Shown here one piece after another: positions 24,442 to 33,989 of a DNA stretch of 64,000 bases (positions are counted from its first letter, which is position 1; every line of letters begins with the position of its first letter). Source of the DNA: Microbacterium sp. W4I4 (GTDB lineage Bacteria; Actinomycetota; Actinomycetes; Actinomycetales; Microbacteriaceae); NCBI RefSeq assembly GCF_030816235.1, contig NZ_JAUSXT010000001.1, positions 186,001-250,000 on the forward strand, given 5' to 3'. Under the pieces are notes generated by a model, which saw nothing but the letters and a program-made list of their open reading frames with translations, ran no database searches and had not been told where the DNA came from. The position numbers and the translations under genes are program-made.

Positions 24442-24627
24442 ACAAGCACTGATCCGGACATCACCGGGGAGCTCTCGGAAGAACGGTCGCAGGACCCAGT
24501 AGAACCGAGCGGGGCAGGCCCGTCATCGCCGCAGTGAGAGTGGCAGCGCCGTGAGGCGCGGCACGCGAGGTGGTACCGCGGTCCGCGAGGATCGTCCTCG
24601 CAGCAGCATCCACCCACGACACTGCGA
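24442..24627 (+). ncRNA. T-box riboswitch (isoleucine) upstream of ileS
   Basis: The hallmark T-box sequence GAGGTGGTACCGCG is at 24567-24580. Upstream is the short stem I with a specifier loop GGACATCACCGG whose ATC (24460-24462) is an isoleucine codon. The order of elements, including CACTGATCC at the 5' side and CCCAGTAGAACCG in the middle, matches the actinobacterial ileS class with ultrashort stem I. No poly-T terminator follows, so control is likely translational: uncharged tRNA-Ile frees the ileS start region. This class is known from mycobacteria; the match here was made by eye. Confidence 0.85.
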
Positions 24628-24633
24628 GTGCAC

Positions 24634-27600
24634 ATGACCTACCCCCGCCCCTCCGTCACTGGGACCGAGTCCTCCTTCGGCCCGGCCGCCGATTCCGTCG
24701 TCCCCAGCCCGCGATTCCCCGAGATCGAGACCGAGGTCCTCGACTTCTGGAAGAACGACGACACCTTCCGGGCATCCATCGCGCAGCGCGAGGGCGCCGA
24801 CGAGTGGGTCTTCTACGACGGCCCTCCGTTCGCGAACGGTCTGCCGCACTACGGGCACCTGCTCACCGGGTACGCCAAGGATGTGTTCCCGCGCTTCCAG
24901 ACCATGCTCGGCAAGAAGGTCGACCGCGTGTTCGGGTGGGACACGCACGGTCTGCCCGCTGAGCTCGAGGCCATGAAGCAGCTCGGCATCACCGAGAAGA
25001 GCGAGATCGAGGCCATGGGCATCGACGTCTTCAACGCGAAGGCGCGCGAGTCGGTGCTGGCCTACACGCACGAGTGGCAGGACTACGTCACCCGTCAGGC
25101 GCGCTGGGTGGACTTCGAGCGCGGCTACAAGACGCTGGACCTCGGCTACATGGAGAGCGTGCTGTGGGCGTTCAAGACGCTCTACGACAAGAACCTCGCC
25201 TACGAGGGCTACCGGGTGCTGCCGTACTGCTGGCGCGACGAGACCCCGCTGTCGGCGCACGAGCTGCGCATGGACGACGACGTGTACCAGGACCGTCAGG
25301 ACCCGTCCGTCACGGTCACCTTCCCGCTCACCGGCGCGAAGGCCGAATCCCTCGGACTCACCGCTGTGCGCGCCCTCGCCTGGACGACCACACCGTGGAC
25401 GCTGCCGACCAACCTCGCCCTCGTCGTCGGACCCGACATCGAGTACGTCGTGCTTCCGGCCGGCCCGAACGGCGCCGCCGACATCGTGGCGGGCGACGAC
25501 CCCGCCGAGAGCGACGCGCACCGCTACCTGCTGGCCCGCGACCTGCTCGCCGGCTACGCCAAGGACCTCGGCTACGAGTCCGCCGAGGACGCGCTCGCCG
25601 CCGTCGACGCGACCCACCGCGGCTCCGAGCTGCAGGACGTCACCTACGACCGACTGTTCGACTACTACGCCGACACCGAGACCTGGGGCACCGAGAAGGC
25701 CTGGCGCATCCTCGTCGACGACTACGTCACCACCACCGACGGCACGGGCATCGTGCACCAGGCGCCCGCCTACGGTGAGGATGACCAGCGCGTGAGCAAT
25801 GCCGCCGGCATCCCGACGATCATCTCGCTCGATGACGGTGGACGGTTCCTCTCGAACGTCACGGACGTCGCCGGTCAGCTCTGGATGGATGCCAACACGC
25901 CGCTGATCCGCCTGTTGCGGGGAGCTGGACGGATGCTGCGCGAACAGAGCTACGTGCACTCCTACCCGCACTGCTGGCGGTGCCGGAACCCCCTGATCTA
26001 CAAGGCCGTCTCGAGCTGGTTCATCCGCGTGACGGACATCAAGGACGACATGCTCGCGAACAACGAGCAGATCACCTGGGTGCCCGAGAACGTCAAGCAC
26101 GGCCAGTTCGGCAAATGGCTCGAGGGCGCCCGCGACTGGTCGATCAGCCGCAACCGCTACTGGGGCTCGCCGATCCCGATCTGGAAGAGCGACGACCCCG
26201 AGTACCCGCGCGTGGACGCCTACGGCTCGCTCGCCGACATGGAGCGCGACTTCGGCACGCTGCCGCGCAATCCCGAGGGCGAGGTCGACCTGCACCGGCC
26301 GTACATCGACGAGCTGACCAGGCCGAACCCCGACGACCCCACCGGCAAGAGCACCATGCGCCGCATCGAGGACGTCTTCGACGTGTGGTTCGACTCGGGC
26401 TCCATGCCCTACGCGCAGGTGCACTACCCGTTCGAGAACCAGGAGTGGTTCGACTCGCACGCGCCCGCCGACTTCATCGTCGAGTACATCGGGCAGACCC
26501 GCGGCTGGTTCTACGTCATGCACGTGCTGTCCACAGCCTTGTTCGACCGTCCCGCGTTCACCGGGGTGAGCTGCCACGGAATCGTGCTCGGCAGCGACGG
26601 CTACAAGATGTCGAAGTCGCTGCGCAACTATCCGGACGTCAGCGAGGTGCTCGACCGCGACGGCTCGGATGCCATGCGCTGGTTCCTGATGTCCAGCTCC
26701 GTGCTGCGCGGCGGCAACCTCGCCGTGACGGAGGAGGGCATCCGCGCGGGTGTGCGCGAATTCCTGCTGCCGCTGTGGAACTCCTGGTACTTCTTCGCGA
26801 CGTACGCCAACGCCTCCGACGGCTACGAGGCGACCTGGCGCACGGATTCCACCGATGTGCTGGACCGCTACATCCTCGCCCGTCTCGGCGACCTCGTCCG
26901 CGAGGTGCGGGTCGATCTGGAGGGGCTGGATTCCACCACGGCATCCGCTCGCCTGCGCGACTTCGCCGAGGTGCTCACCAACTGGTACATCCGCCGTTCG
27001 CGCGACCGGTTCTGGGCGGGCGTCACCGAGGATCCGAAGAGCCGTGAGGCCTTCGACACGCTGTACACGGTGCTGGAGACCGTCGCCCGCGTGGCGGCAC
27101 CCCTCGTGCCGCTGATCAGCGAGCGCATCTGGCAGGGCCTGACCGGCGGACGCAGCGTGCACCTGACCGACTGGCCGGATGCCGAGCAGTTCCCGGCCGC
27201 GGATGACCTTCTCGACGAGATGGGATGGGTCCGCGAGGTAGTGAACCTAGGACAGGCGCTCCGGAAGAGCAAGAAGCTTCGGGTGCGACTCCCGTTGCCG
27301 AAGCTGACGATCTACCGGACTCATGGTCCGGACATCAATGCCTATTACGACATCATCCGTGACGAACTCAACGTCAAGCTTGTCGAGGAGTCTGGTTCTG
27401 GTCGAGACGGCATCGATTACGACCTACGGCAGACCCTGAGCGTCAATGCACGAGCGGCTGGCCCGCGAATTGGCAAGCAGGTGCAGGATGCCATTCGGGG
27501 ATCGAAAACCGGGGACTGGAGAGTTCACGGGACTGGTGTCATCGCGGGGAATGTCGAACTCGTGGAGGGAGAGTTCACTATCGAGCTGGAAGCGGCGAAG

Positions 27601-27999
27601 CCCGATGATGCCGTTGCATTCCTCAGCGGCGACGGCTTCATCGTGCTCGACACCGTCACCACTGCGGAGCTGGAGGCCGAGGGCCTGGCCCGTGATGCCA
27701 TCCGCGTCGTGCAGGAGGCGCGCAAGAACGCGGGCCTGGATGTCAGCGACCGCATCGTGCTGGCGCTGAACGCCTCGCCGGAGAATGCCGCGGCTCTGCA
27801 GCAGCACGCCGAGCTGATCGCGGGGGAGACCCTCTCGATCGGGTTCGCCGTGCAGCCGACCGAGGGGATCGAGGACCTTCTGGCGGACGTCACGAGTCCG
27901 GGAGACGGCGTGTTCCGCAGCGGCGCGAAGGCGCTGGGCGCGAACAAGGACGCCGTCATCATCACGATCGACACGACCGCACAGGAGGGAACCGCGTGA
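24634..27999 (+). CDS. ileS: isoleucyl-tRNA synthetase
   Basis: 1,121 residues, class Ia synthetase that charges tRNA-Ile and edits valine. HYGH (the HIGH motif) is at 72-75, KMSKS at about 658 (YKMSKSLRN), and [14 protein letters not shown] marks the editing domain. The length fits the long actinobacterial/eukaryote-like type. The ATG at 24634 is preferred; a GTG six bases earlier is in frame. The C-terminal stretch from about residue 869 to 995 (27241-27620) has clearly different codon use from the rest (CTA, CTT, CGA, AGA, ATT, AAA, ACT), though the protein remains homologous. Regulated by the preceding T-box; followed 4 bp overlapping by folC. Confidence 0.96.
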   Translation: MTYPRPSVTGTESSFGPAADSVVPSPRFPEIETEVLDFWKNDDTFRASIAQREGADEWVFYDGPPFANGLPHYGHLLTGYAKDVFPRFQTMLGKKVDRVFGWDTHGLPAELEAMKQLGITEKSEIEAMGIDVFNAKARESVLAYTHEWQDYVTRQARWVDFERGYKTLDLGYMESVLWAFKTLYDKNLAYEGYRVLPYCWRDETPLSAHELRMDDDVYQDRQDPSVTVTFPLTGAKAESLGLTAVRALAWTTTPWTLPTNLALVVGPDIEYVVLPAGPNGAADIVAGDDPAESDAHRYLLARDLLAGYAKDLGYESAEDALAAVDATHRGSELQDVTYDRLFDYYADTETWGTEKAWRILVDDYVTTTDGTGIVHQAPAYGEDDQRVSNAAGIPTIISLDDGGRFLSNVTDVAGQLWMDANTPLIRLLRGAGRMLREQSYVHSYPHCWRCRNPLIYKAVSSWFIRVTDIKDDMLANNEQITWVPENVKHGQFGKWLEGARDWSISRNRYWGSPIPIWKSDDPEYPRVDAYGSLADMERDFGTLPRNPEGEVDLHRPYIDELTRPNPDDPTGKSTMRRIEDVFDVWFDSGSMPYAQVHYPFENQEWFDSHAPADFIVEYIGQTRGWFYVMHVLSTALFDRPAFTGVSCHGIVLGSDGYKMSKSLRNYPDVSEVLDRDGSDAMRWFLMSSSVLRGGNLAVTEEGIRAGVREFLLPLWNSWYFFATYANASDGYEATWRTDSTDVLDRYILARLGDLVREVRVDLEGLDSTTASARLRDFAEVLTNWYIRRSRDRFWAGVTEDPKSREAFDTLYTVLETVARVAAPLVPLISERIWQGLTGGRSVHLTDWPDAEQFPAADDLLDEMGWVREVVNLGQALRKSKKLRVRLPLPKLTIYRTHGPDINAYYDIIRDELNVKLVEESGSGRDGIDYDLRQTLSVNARAAGPRIGKQVQDAIRGSKTGDWRVHGTGVIAGNVELVEGEFTIELEAAKPDDAVAFLSGDGFIVLDTVTTAELEAEGLARDAIRVVQEARKNAGLDVSDRIVLALNASPENAAALQQHAELIAGETLSIGFAVQPTEGIEDLLADVTSPGDGVFRSGAKALGANKDAVIITIDTTAQEGTA

Positions 28000-29349
28000 A
28001 CGACGAACAGCGAGCAGACGCCGTCTACGAGGCGCTTCTCGAGCGGGCGGGAGAGCGCTGGGTGCAGCCGCGCAAGGAGCGCACCGCGCGCATCCTGACC
28101 CTTCTCGACGACCCGCAGCGCACCTACCGCGTCGTGCACATCACCGGCACGAACGGCAAGACCTCCACTGCCCGGATGATCGAGAGCCTGCTGCGCGCCC
28201 ATGGGCTGCGCACCGGACTGTTCACCAGCCCGCATCTCAAGCGCTTCACCGAGCGGATCATGATCGACGGTGAGCCCATCGACGATGGTGCGGTCGCCGA
28301 CGCCTGGGACGAGATCGAGCCGTTCGTCGGCATCGTGGATGCCGAGCTCGAGTCTGCGGGCGACGCCCCGCTGACCTTCTTCGAGCTGCTGACGGTGCTC
28401 GCCTTCGTCGCCGCGGCGGACGCGCCCGTCGACGTGCTGGTCCTCGAGGTCGGCATGGGCGGCTCGTGGGATTCCACCAACACCGCCGACGGCGACGTCG
28501 CGGGTGTTCGCGCCGATCGCGATGGACCACGCCGACCGCCTGGGCGACACGATCGAGAAGATCGCGGAGGTCAAGGCCGGCATCATCAAGGACGGCGCGG
28601 CCGTCGTCTCCGCCGAGCAGAAGCCCGAGGTCGAGGCCGTGCTGCGTCGCGTCGCCGTGGAGAAGGGCGCCACGCTCGCCCTGGAGGGCGATGCCTTCGG
28701 CCTGTCGGCGCAGACCCTCGCGGTCGGCGGGCAGCTGATCAGCATCAAGGGGCTCGCCGGACAGTACCCCGACGAGTACCTTCCCCTGTACGGCGCGCAT
28801 CAGGGCCACAACGCGGCCCTCGCGGTGGCCGCCGTCGAGTCGCTGATCGGGGGTGGAGCGCAGCCCATCGCCTCGGACATCGTGACTGATGGACTGCAGG
28901 GCGCCACCTCTCCTGGACGCCTGCAGCTGGTCGGGATCGCACCGACCGTCGTCGTGGATGCCGCGCACAACCCGCATGGTGCGCAATCGCTCGCCCGCGC
29001 GCTGGACGACAGCTTCGACTTCGACGAATGGGGTCTGGTGGTCGGGATCTTCGCCGACAAGGACACCGCCGGCATCGTCGATGCTCTGCTGCCCGCGGTC
29101 GGCGAGGTCTTCGCGACCTCGCCGGACTCGGATCGGGCGGCGGATGCGGATGCCATCGCCGACCTCGTCGAAGAGCATGGCCGCCGCGCGAGCGTGCACG
29201 CCACGCTCGCCGAGGCGGTCGATGCGGCACGGGAGTGGGCGGCATCCTCCGAGCGCCGCGCGGTCGTCATCGCCGGTTCCATCGTGCTCGCCGGAGAAGC
29301 CCTCCGACTCTCCGAGGACGAGGACTGGAAGAGCGGATGGCGCGCATGA
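27996..29349 (+). pseudogene. folC: folylpolyglutamate/dihydrofolate synthase, interrupted by a +1 frameshift
   Basis: The first 168 or so codons read from the ATG at 27996: ATP loop HITGTNGKTSTARM, SPHLKRF, and the EVGMGGSWDSTN block. At 28502-28504 there are three Gs where the family sequence DVAVFAPIAMDHADRLG requires two; the frame then changes and continues from 28504 to the TGA at 29347-29349 with the C-terminal domain intact (VVVDAAHNPHGAQSLARAL). The enzyme adds glutamates to folates and is normally essential. A one-base excess in a G run is a common sequencing error, so the gene may be whole in the organism. It overlaps ileS and the next gene by 4 bp each. Confidence 0.85.
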
Positions 29350-29744
29350 GCACTCCGCGTGCACGTGCACCGCGCACACTCACCCAGAAGCTCGGATCCA
29401 TCGTGCTCGGATTCGAATCGATCGTCGTCTTCCTCGCGGGTCTCACGGTCTTCGGGCTGAAGGCGCTGCCCGAGGGCATCCCGCCCTGGTGGGGGATCGT
29501 CGGCGGCTCGGTGCTCGCCATCGCGATGATCGCCCTGGCGGGCGCCATTGCGCGTCCCGGAGCGATCGTGGTGGGTTGGGTGCTGCAGGCGCTCGTGCTC
29601 GCAGCGGCGTTCCTCGTTCCCGCCATCGCCCTGGTCGCCCTGATTTTCGGAGGCATGTGGGCGTATGCGACCATCGTGGGGGCCCGGGTGGACCGGAGAT
29701 CTCCCACCGACACCCCCATCGAGCCACACACAGAGAGCGAATGA
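29346..29744 (+). CDS. DUF4233 membrane protein
   Basis: 132 residues with four hydrophobic segments (SIVVFLAGLTVFGLKAL, IPPWWGIVGGSVLAIAMIALAG, AIVVGWVLQALVLAAAFLVP, ALVALIFGGMWAYAT). DUF4233 proteins occur in actinobacteria between folC and ndk, exactly the position here. The ATG overlaps the folC stop (ATGA), and ndk starts 2 bp after its stop. The function is unknown; the fixed place suggests a link to folate/nucleotide metabolism only by association. Confidence 0.88.
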   Translation: MSTPRARAPRTLTQKLGSIVLGFESIVVFLAGLTVFGLKALPEGIPPWWGIVGGSVLAIAMIALAGAIARPGAIVVGWVLQALVLAAAFLVPAIALVALIFGGMWAYATIVGARVDRRSPTDTPIEPHTESE

Positions 29745-29745
29745 C

Positions 29746-30162
29746 ATGGCCACTGAAGAAACACTCGTCCTCGTCAAGCCGGACGGCGTCGCACGCGGTC
29801 TGACCGGCGACATCCTCGCCCGCATCGAGGCGAAGGGGTACGCGCTCGTCGACATCCGTCTGGTCGAGCCCGACCGCGACCGTCTCGCGGCGCACTACGC
29901 CGAGCACGAGGGAAAGCCCTTCTACGAGCCGCTGCTCGAGTTCATGATGTCCGGCCCGTCCGTGGCCATCCGTCTGGCGGGCAACCGCGTCATCGAGGGC
30001 TTCCGCTCCCTCGCCGGCACCACCGACCCGACCACGGCTGCTCCCGGTACGATCCGGGGCGACCTCGGCCGGGACTGGGGCCTGAAGGTGCAGCAGAACC
30101 TCGTGCACGGCTCGGACAGCCCTGAGTCGGCTGCGCGCGAGCTGGGCATCTGGTTCGTCTGA
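29746..30162 (+). CDS. ndk: nucleoside diphosphate kinase
   Basis: 138 residues, standard length. It transfers the terminal phosphate of ATP to other NDPs through a phosphohistidine; the active His is in NLVHGSDSPESAARE, and LVLVKPDGVARGL opens the fold. The ATG at 29746 starts the conserved N-terminus two bases after DUF4233. The transcript likely ends in the palindrome 6 bp downstream. Confidence 0.97.
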   Translation: MATEETLVLVKPDGVARGLTGDILARIEAKGYALVDIRLVEPDRDRLAAHYAEHEGKPFYEPLLEFMMSGPSVAIRLAGNRVIEGFRSLAGTTDPTTAAPGTIRGDLGRDWGLKVQQNLVHGSDSPESAARELGIWFV

Positions 30163-30167
30163 ACGCG

Positions 30168-30218
30168 CTTCGACAGGCTCAGCGACCCATGAACCGTGGG
30201 TCCCTGAGCCTGTCGAAG
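30168..30218. terminator. bidirectional hairpin / palindromic repeat between ndk and the VKOR gene
   Basis: 22-bp arms (30168-30189 and 30197-30218) with one mismatch surround a 7-nt loop. The outer arms read CTTCGACAGGCTCAG and its complement. It lies between two convergent genes, so it can end both transcripts, though there is no T-run. A palindrome with this sequence is, to my recollection, scattered in intergenic regions of many actinobacteria, which would make it a REP-like repeat as well. Confidence 0.7.
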
Positions 30219-30226
30219 GGCAGGTC

Positions 30227-30838
30227 TCAGAACAGCAGACCGGCCATCTCGCCGAGGAAGTCGAGTCCGGCCAGCTGGGCCATCGCGATGACGATCGCGT
30301 AGGCGAGGATCGTCATGAGCGGCACCCAGGCCATCATCCGTCCCGCCCAGTGCTGCACGCGCGTCGAGCGCGTCAGGGTGCCGTTGCGCAGCAGGTGCAC
30401 GACGGTGGCGATGAACGTCGGGATCGTCACCGCCCAGGTCACCATGCACCACGGGCACAGCACGGCCAGGCTGTAGATGCTCTGCCCGATCAGCCAGCAG
30501 ATGAAGGCGAACGCGCCGAGGATGCCGAGACCGAACAGGCCCCAGAACCAGCGCGGGAACCGCACGCCCGCGAGCAGGGCCACGCCCATCACGAGCACGG
30601 CCATCCATCCGGCAACGCCGATGATCGGGTTGGGGAACCCGAACGCGGCGCCCTGCCAGGAGCCCAGGTTCTTGTCGCACTGGATGAGCACGCTCACGAA
30701 GCAGTTGGTCTGCTCGGACGGATTCTCCAGCAGGAAGAACTTCTCCAGGGTCAGCTGGAAGGCGGCCCACCAGCCCACCAGGCTTGCGATGATCAGCCAG
30801 ATCCCGTACCCGACGTGCCGTGTGCGCTGCGTGGTCAT
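30227..30838 (-). CDS. vitamin K epoxide reductase (VKOR) family protein
   Basis: 203 residues, with five or so hydrophobic segments. Bacterial VKORs reoxidise DsbA-like proteins using quinone. The active-site pair is CPWC (C128 and C131), and the loop cysteines C46 and C54 (TNCFVSVLIQC) are also present, so the full redox relay is intact. There is no fused thioredoxin domain, so a separate DsbA-like partner is expected elsewhere. The ATG at 30838 (MTTQRTRHVGYGIWL) gives the normal N-terminus. It would act in the membrane, facing outward. Confidence 0.93.
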   Translation of the reverse strand: MTTQRTRHVGYGIWLIIASLVGWWAAFQLTLEKFFLLENPSEQTNCFVSVLIQCDKNLGSWQGAAFGFPNPIIGVAGWMAVLVMGVALLAGVRFPRWFWGLFGLGILGAFAFICWLIGQSIYSLAVLCPWCMVTWAVTIPTFIATVVHLLRNGTLTRSTRVQHWAGRMMAWVPLMTILAYAIVIAMAQLAGLDFLGEMAGLLF

Positions 30839-30928
30839 ATGTGGATTATCCCAGCGCCGGCTATGCGCTTGACGGGAGTCCGACGCGCGCGTCGCGACAA
30901 GGATGCCACCGGCATCGCCGCAAGGTGC

Positions 30929-31104
30929 GATAATGGCTCGAGATGACATCGCGAGCGTTCGCGGTCGCATCGTCAAGACTTCGGGGACATACGCCCCACG
31001 CGATCTGGCCTTTGAGCAGATCGCACGCCGATTGAGTTCGCGGTTGCAGTATCGCCGCACGAGTTTCCGCGGCACCCAGTGTCCGCGCAGGGAGTAAGCC
31101 AGAG
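30929..31104 (+). promoter_or_regulatory. promoter and long leader of the RNase E/G gene
   Basis: GATAAT (30929-30934) is a good -10 box; transcription would start near 30941 and leave a leader of about 165 nt before the ATG. A small open frame (64 codons) runs through it but has no supporting features. Long structured leaders allow RNase E to control its own mRNA in other bacteria; here this is only a possibility. Bases 30839-30928 hold nothing I can name. Confidence 0.4.
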
Positions 31105-33546
31105 ATGGCCGTTGATAATGATGACAAGACCACCCCTACCTTCGACACGACGCCGGCGCAGCCGGTAGCAGAGGACTCCGCCGTCGCGGATTCCGTCGTG
31201 GACACGCCAGGGATCGAGACCGAGTCGGATGCGGCGGATGCTCCGGCAGACGCGACAGCACCGGCCGACGAGACCTCCCAGGTGTCTGAGGCTCCTGCCG
31301 AGGTCGAGCCCGGAGCCCAGGTCGTCCCCGGCTCTGAGGACGCCGAGCAGACCGAAGAGCCTGCTGCAGCGGCGGACGAGCCTGAGGTCGTCGCGGAGCC
31401 CGAGACGCCTGCGGAGCCCGAGACGCCTGCGGAGCCCGAGGAGCCGAAGCCGGTGACCGCGGTGAGCCTGGGGCTGATCCCCGAGGTGTTCGTCTCGAAG
31501 GTCTCCACTCTGCTGCACTTCCATGCGCCCGAGATCCTCCCGCTTCCGGCATCCACCCGTCGTGACGACGAGGACGACCGCGACGAGGACGACCGCGGCT
31601 CCGCCTTCTCGCGCCGCGGCGGCCGTCGCCGTCGCGGATCGGACGGCGACGACACCCGTGAGGAGCCGCGTCAGCGCCAGCGCACGGTCGAGTACATCAC
31701 CGAACCGAAGGCGATCAAGGGCTCGACCCGTCTCGAGGCGAAGAAGCAGCGCCGACGCGACGGCCGGGATGCCGGCAGGCGTCGCCCCGTCGTCACCGAG
31801 GCGGAATTCCTCGCCCGTCGCGAGGCCGTCGACCGGATGATGGTCGTGCGGGCCAAGAACGGCCGCACCCAGATCGGCGTCGTCGAGGACAACGTGCTCG
31901 TCGAGCACTACGTCGCCCGCAACCAGGACGCGTCTCTGATCGGCAACGTGTACCTCGGTCGCGTGCAGAACGTGCTTCCCAGCATGGAGGCCGCGTTCGT
32001 CGACATCGGACGTGGCCGCAACGCCGTGCTCTACTCCGGCGAGGTCGACTGGGACGGCGTCGAGACCGGCAACCAGCCGCGTCGCATCGAGCTCGCGCTC
32101 AAGCCCGGCGACCGTGTGCTGGTGCAGGTCACCAAGGACCCGGTCGGTCACAAGGGCGCCCGCCTGACCAGCCAGATCTCGCTGCCGGGTCGCTACCTCG
32201 TGTACGTGCCCGGCGGCTCGATGAACGGCATTTCGCGAAAGCTGCCCGACAACGAGCGCGCACGTCTGAAGCGCATCCTCAAGGAGGTGCTGCCGGAGTC
32301 CTCCGGCGTGATCGTCCGCACCGCGGCCGAGGGCGCCACCGAGGAGCAGCTGACCCGCGATGTGCAGCGCCTCACTTCGCAGTGGGAGCACATCCAGAAG
32401 CTCGTGAAGTCCGCTCAGGGTGCGACCCTGCTGCACGCCGAGCCCGACCTGCTGGTCAAGATCGTCCGAGACGTCTTCAACGAGGACTTCACCCGGATGA
32501 TGATCCAGGGCGACGACGAGCACAGCACGATCACCGCCTACCTCGAGAGCGTCGCTCCCGACCTGCTCGAGCGCGTGGAGACGTACACGGATGACGTCGA
32601 TCCCTTCGATGCGTACCGCATCACCGAGCAGATCGAGAAGGCGCTGGACCGCAAGGTGTGGCTGCCCTCCGGTGGATCGCTGGTCATCGACCGCACCGAG
32701 GCCATGACGGTCGTCGACGTCAACACCGGCAAGTTCGTCGGCTCCGGCGGAAACCTCGAGGAGACCGTCACCAAGAACAACCTCGAGGCCGCCGAGGAGA
32801 TCGTCCGACAGCTGCGTCTGCGCGACATCGGCGGCATCATCGTCGTCGACTTCATCGACATGGTGCTCGAGTCGAACCGCGACCTCGTGCTGCGTCGCCT
32901 GATCGAGTGCCTGAGCCGCGACCGCACGAAGCACCAGGTCGCCGAGGTCACCTCGCTGGGACTCGTGCAGATGACGCGCAAGAAGATCGGCCTCGGCCTG
33001 CTCGAGACCTTCAGCGAGCCGTGCGAGGTCTGCGCGGGTCGTGGCGTGGTCGTGCACCACGACCCGGTCGCGAAGCACCGTCCAAGCTCCACGAGCAGCC
33101 AGGGACGTCGCTCGCGCGGCTCGTCCTCCCCGCAGCAGTCGGGCCAGCAGTCCGCGCCCCAGCAGGCTCCGGCCGGCACAGGCACGCACAGCATCACCGA
33201 GGGTGCGAAATCGGCACTGGCCGTGATCGCGGCATCCACCATCGTCCCGGCGACCGGTGAGCACCCCACCGATGCCGCCGATGTTCCCACGGTTCCCGCC
33301 CCGGCCCAGGCGCCGGCTGCGGCCGAGCGTCCGAAGAAGTCGCGCAGGAAGCGCGGCGGTGAGCGCAAGGGGCCGCGCAGCGAGGCCGAGCAGCTGCTCG
33401 ACTCCGTGCTGGACGCGCTTCCCGAGCCCAAGGCTCCCGGTCACGGTCGCAACCGTCGCCGGGTGACGACGGCGATGCTGACCGCTTCGCCGGCGGCGAT
33501 CAGCGAGTCGTCAGAGCCTGTCTCGGGCTCGGACGCGCAGTCCTGA
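31105..33546 (+). CDS. rne: ribonuclease E/G (Rne/Rng family)
   Basis: 813 residues. An acidic, disordered N-terminal ~130 residues includes a 15-bp tandem repeat (EPETPA units near 31400). An Arg-rich segment precedes the S1 domain (about 275-360, NVYLGRVQNVLPSMEAAFVDIGRGRNAVLYSGE). The DNase I-like catalytic part carries D538 (VVDVNTGKF) and D582 (VVDFIDM), the magnesium ligands, and the zinc link is C640 and C643 (CEVCAGRG). The tail is again basic and disordered and may hold degradosome contacts. It processes and degrades RNA from the 5' end. It sits upstream of rplU-rpmA-obg as in other actinobacteria. Its end overlaps the convergent DUF4031 gene by 36 bp. Confidence 0.95.
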   Translation: MAVDNDDKTTPTFDTTPAQPVAEDSAVADSVVDTPGIETESDAADAPADATAPADETSQVSEAPAEVEPGAQVVPGSEDAEQTEEPAAAADEPEVVAEPETPAEPETPAEPEEPKPVTAVSLGLIPEVFVSKVSTLLHFHAPEILPLPASTRRDDEDDRDEDDRGSAFSRRGGRRRRGSDGDDTREEPRQRQRTVEYITEPKAIKGSTRLEAKKQRRRDGRDAGRRRPVVTEAEFLARREAVDRMMVVRAKNGRTQIGVVEDNVLVEHYVARNQDASLIGNVYLGRVQNVLPSMEAAFVDIGRGRNAVLYSGEVDWDGVETGNQPRRIELALKPGDRVLVQVTKDPVGHKGARLTSQISLPGRYLVYVPGGSMNGISRKLPDNERARLKRILKEVLPESSGVIVRTAAEGATEEQLTRDVQRLTSQWEHIQKLVKSAQGATLLHAEPDLLVKIVRDVFNEDFTRMMIQGDDEHSTITAYLESVAPDLLERVETYTDDVDPFDAYRITEQIEKALDRKVWLPSGGSLVIDRTEAMTVVDVNTGKFVGSGGNLEETVTKNNLEAAEEIVRQLRLRDIGGIIVVDFIDMVLESNRDLVLRRLIECLSRDRTKHQVAEVTSLGLVQMTRKKIGLGLLETFSEPCEVCAGRGVVVHHDPVAKHRPSSTSSQGRRSRGSSSPQQSGQQSAPQQAPAGTGTHSITEGAKSALAVIAASTIVPATGEHPTDAADVPTVPAPAQAPAAAERPKKSRRKRGGERKGPRSEAEQLLDSVLDALPEPKAPGHGRNRRRVTTAMLTASPAAISESSEPVSGSDAQS

Positions 33547-33777
33547 GGCGATCAGACGCCTGGTGAGCTCCTTGCCTCCGACATGCACCGCACCGGAGGC
33601 GACGAGTCTCACCAGCGCGTCCGCAGGCACGTCGTAGTGGTCGAGGTCGAAGGCTCGGCGGGGGATGTCGTTGGCCGCCGCGAAGGCGTGCAGCTCGTCC
33701 AGACTCTCATCGCTGATCAGGTGCGACCACAGTCGTCCGTGCGCCGGCCAGGCGGGGTCATCGACGAGAACGGTCAT
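33511..33777 (-). CDS. DUF4031 domain protein
   Basis: 88 residues (MTVLVDDPAWPAHGRLWSHLISDESLDELHAFA...). This matches the short DUF4031 family: VDDP near the start, W..HL.SD and the DHYDVP motif. Function is unknown. The 3' end lies inside the end of the RNase E/G gene on the opposite strand, so antisense pairing of the two transcripts is possible. It stands alone with the rplU promoter region behind it. Confidence 0.88.
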   Translation of the reverse strand: MTVLVDDPAWPAHGRLWSHLISDESLDELHAFAAANDIPRRAFDLDHYDVPADALVRLVASGAVHVGGKELTRRLIASGLRVRARDRL

Positions 33778-33815
33778 GCTGCGAGCCTACGGCGTGACAC
33801 GCCCGCGGTCTCGCT

Positions 33816-33989
33816 TTGCGGCATCGGCTCCCATCCGGTAAAGTTGTCCTTTGGTGCGAGACCCCTGTCGGCTTTTCGAGTCGCAGGAGAAGCCTTGCGT
33901 CTGCACCCGTCGCTCGGGCGATGTACGCAAGCGACAGTCTTCCCGTGAGATTCCCGGAGCGATCCGCTCCCCAACGAAACAGGTATGAA
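33816..33989 (+). promoter_or_regulatory. rplU promoter and 140-nt leader
   Basis: A -35 TTGCGG (33816-33821), 17-bp spacer and -10 TAAAGT (33839-33844) make a near-canonical housekeeping promoter; transcription would begin near 33851. The remaining ~140 nt up to the GTG form a leader. Ribosomal-protein leaders often fold for autoregulation; I could not identify a known class here. Confidence 0.6.

Noticed and set aside
28490..28510. Programmed ribosomal frameshift in folC
   Set aside because: No slippery heptamer, stimulatory hairpin or upstream Shine-Dalgarno-like element was seen; a one-base excess in a G run is simpler.
30903..31097. 64-codon gene before the RNase E/G gene
   Set aside because: It has no ribosome binding site, and its first 30 bp overlap the likely promoter. 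It is more likely leader sequence.
31398..31445. Tandem repeat in the RNase E/G N-terminus as a mobile or regulatory element
   Set aside because: Three short EPETPA-type units within a disordered acidic stretch; ordinary low-complexity coding sequence.
33778..33989. Known L21-type leader RNA before rplU
   Set aside because: I could not match any recognised leader class by eye, so only a promoter and leader are reported.
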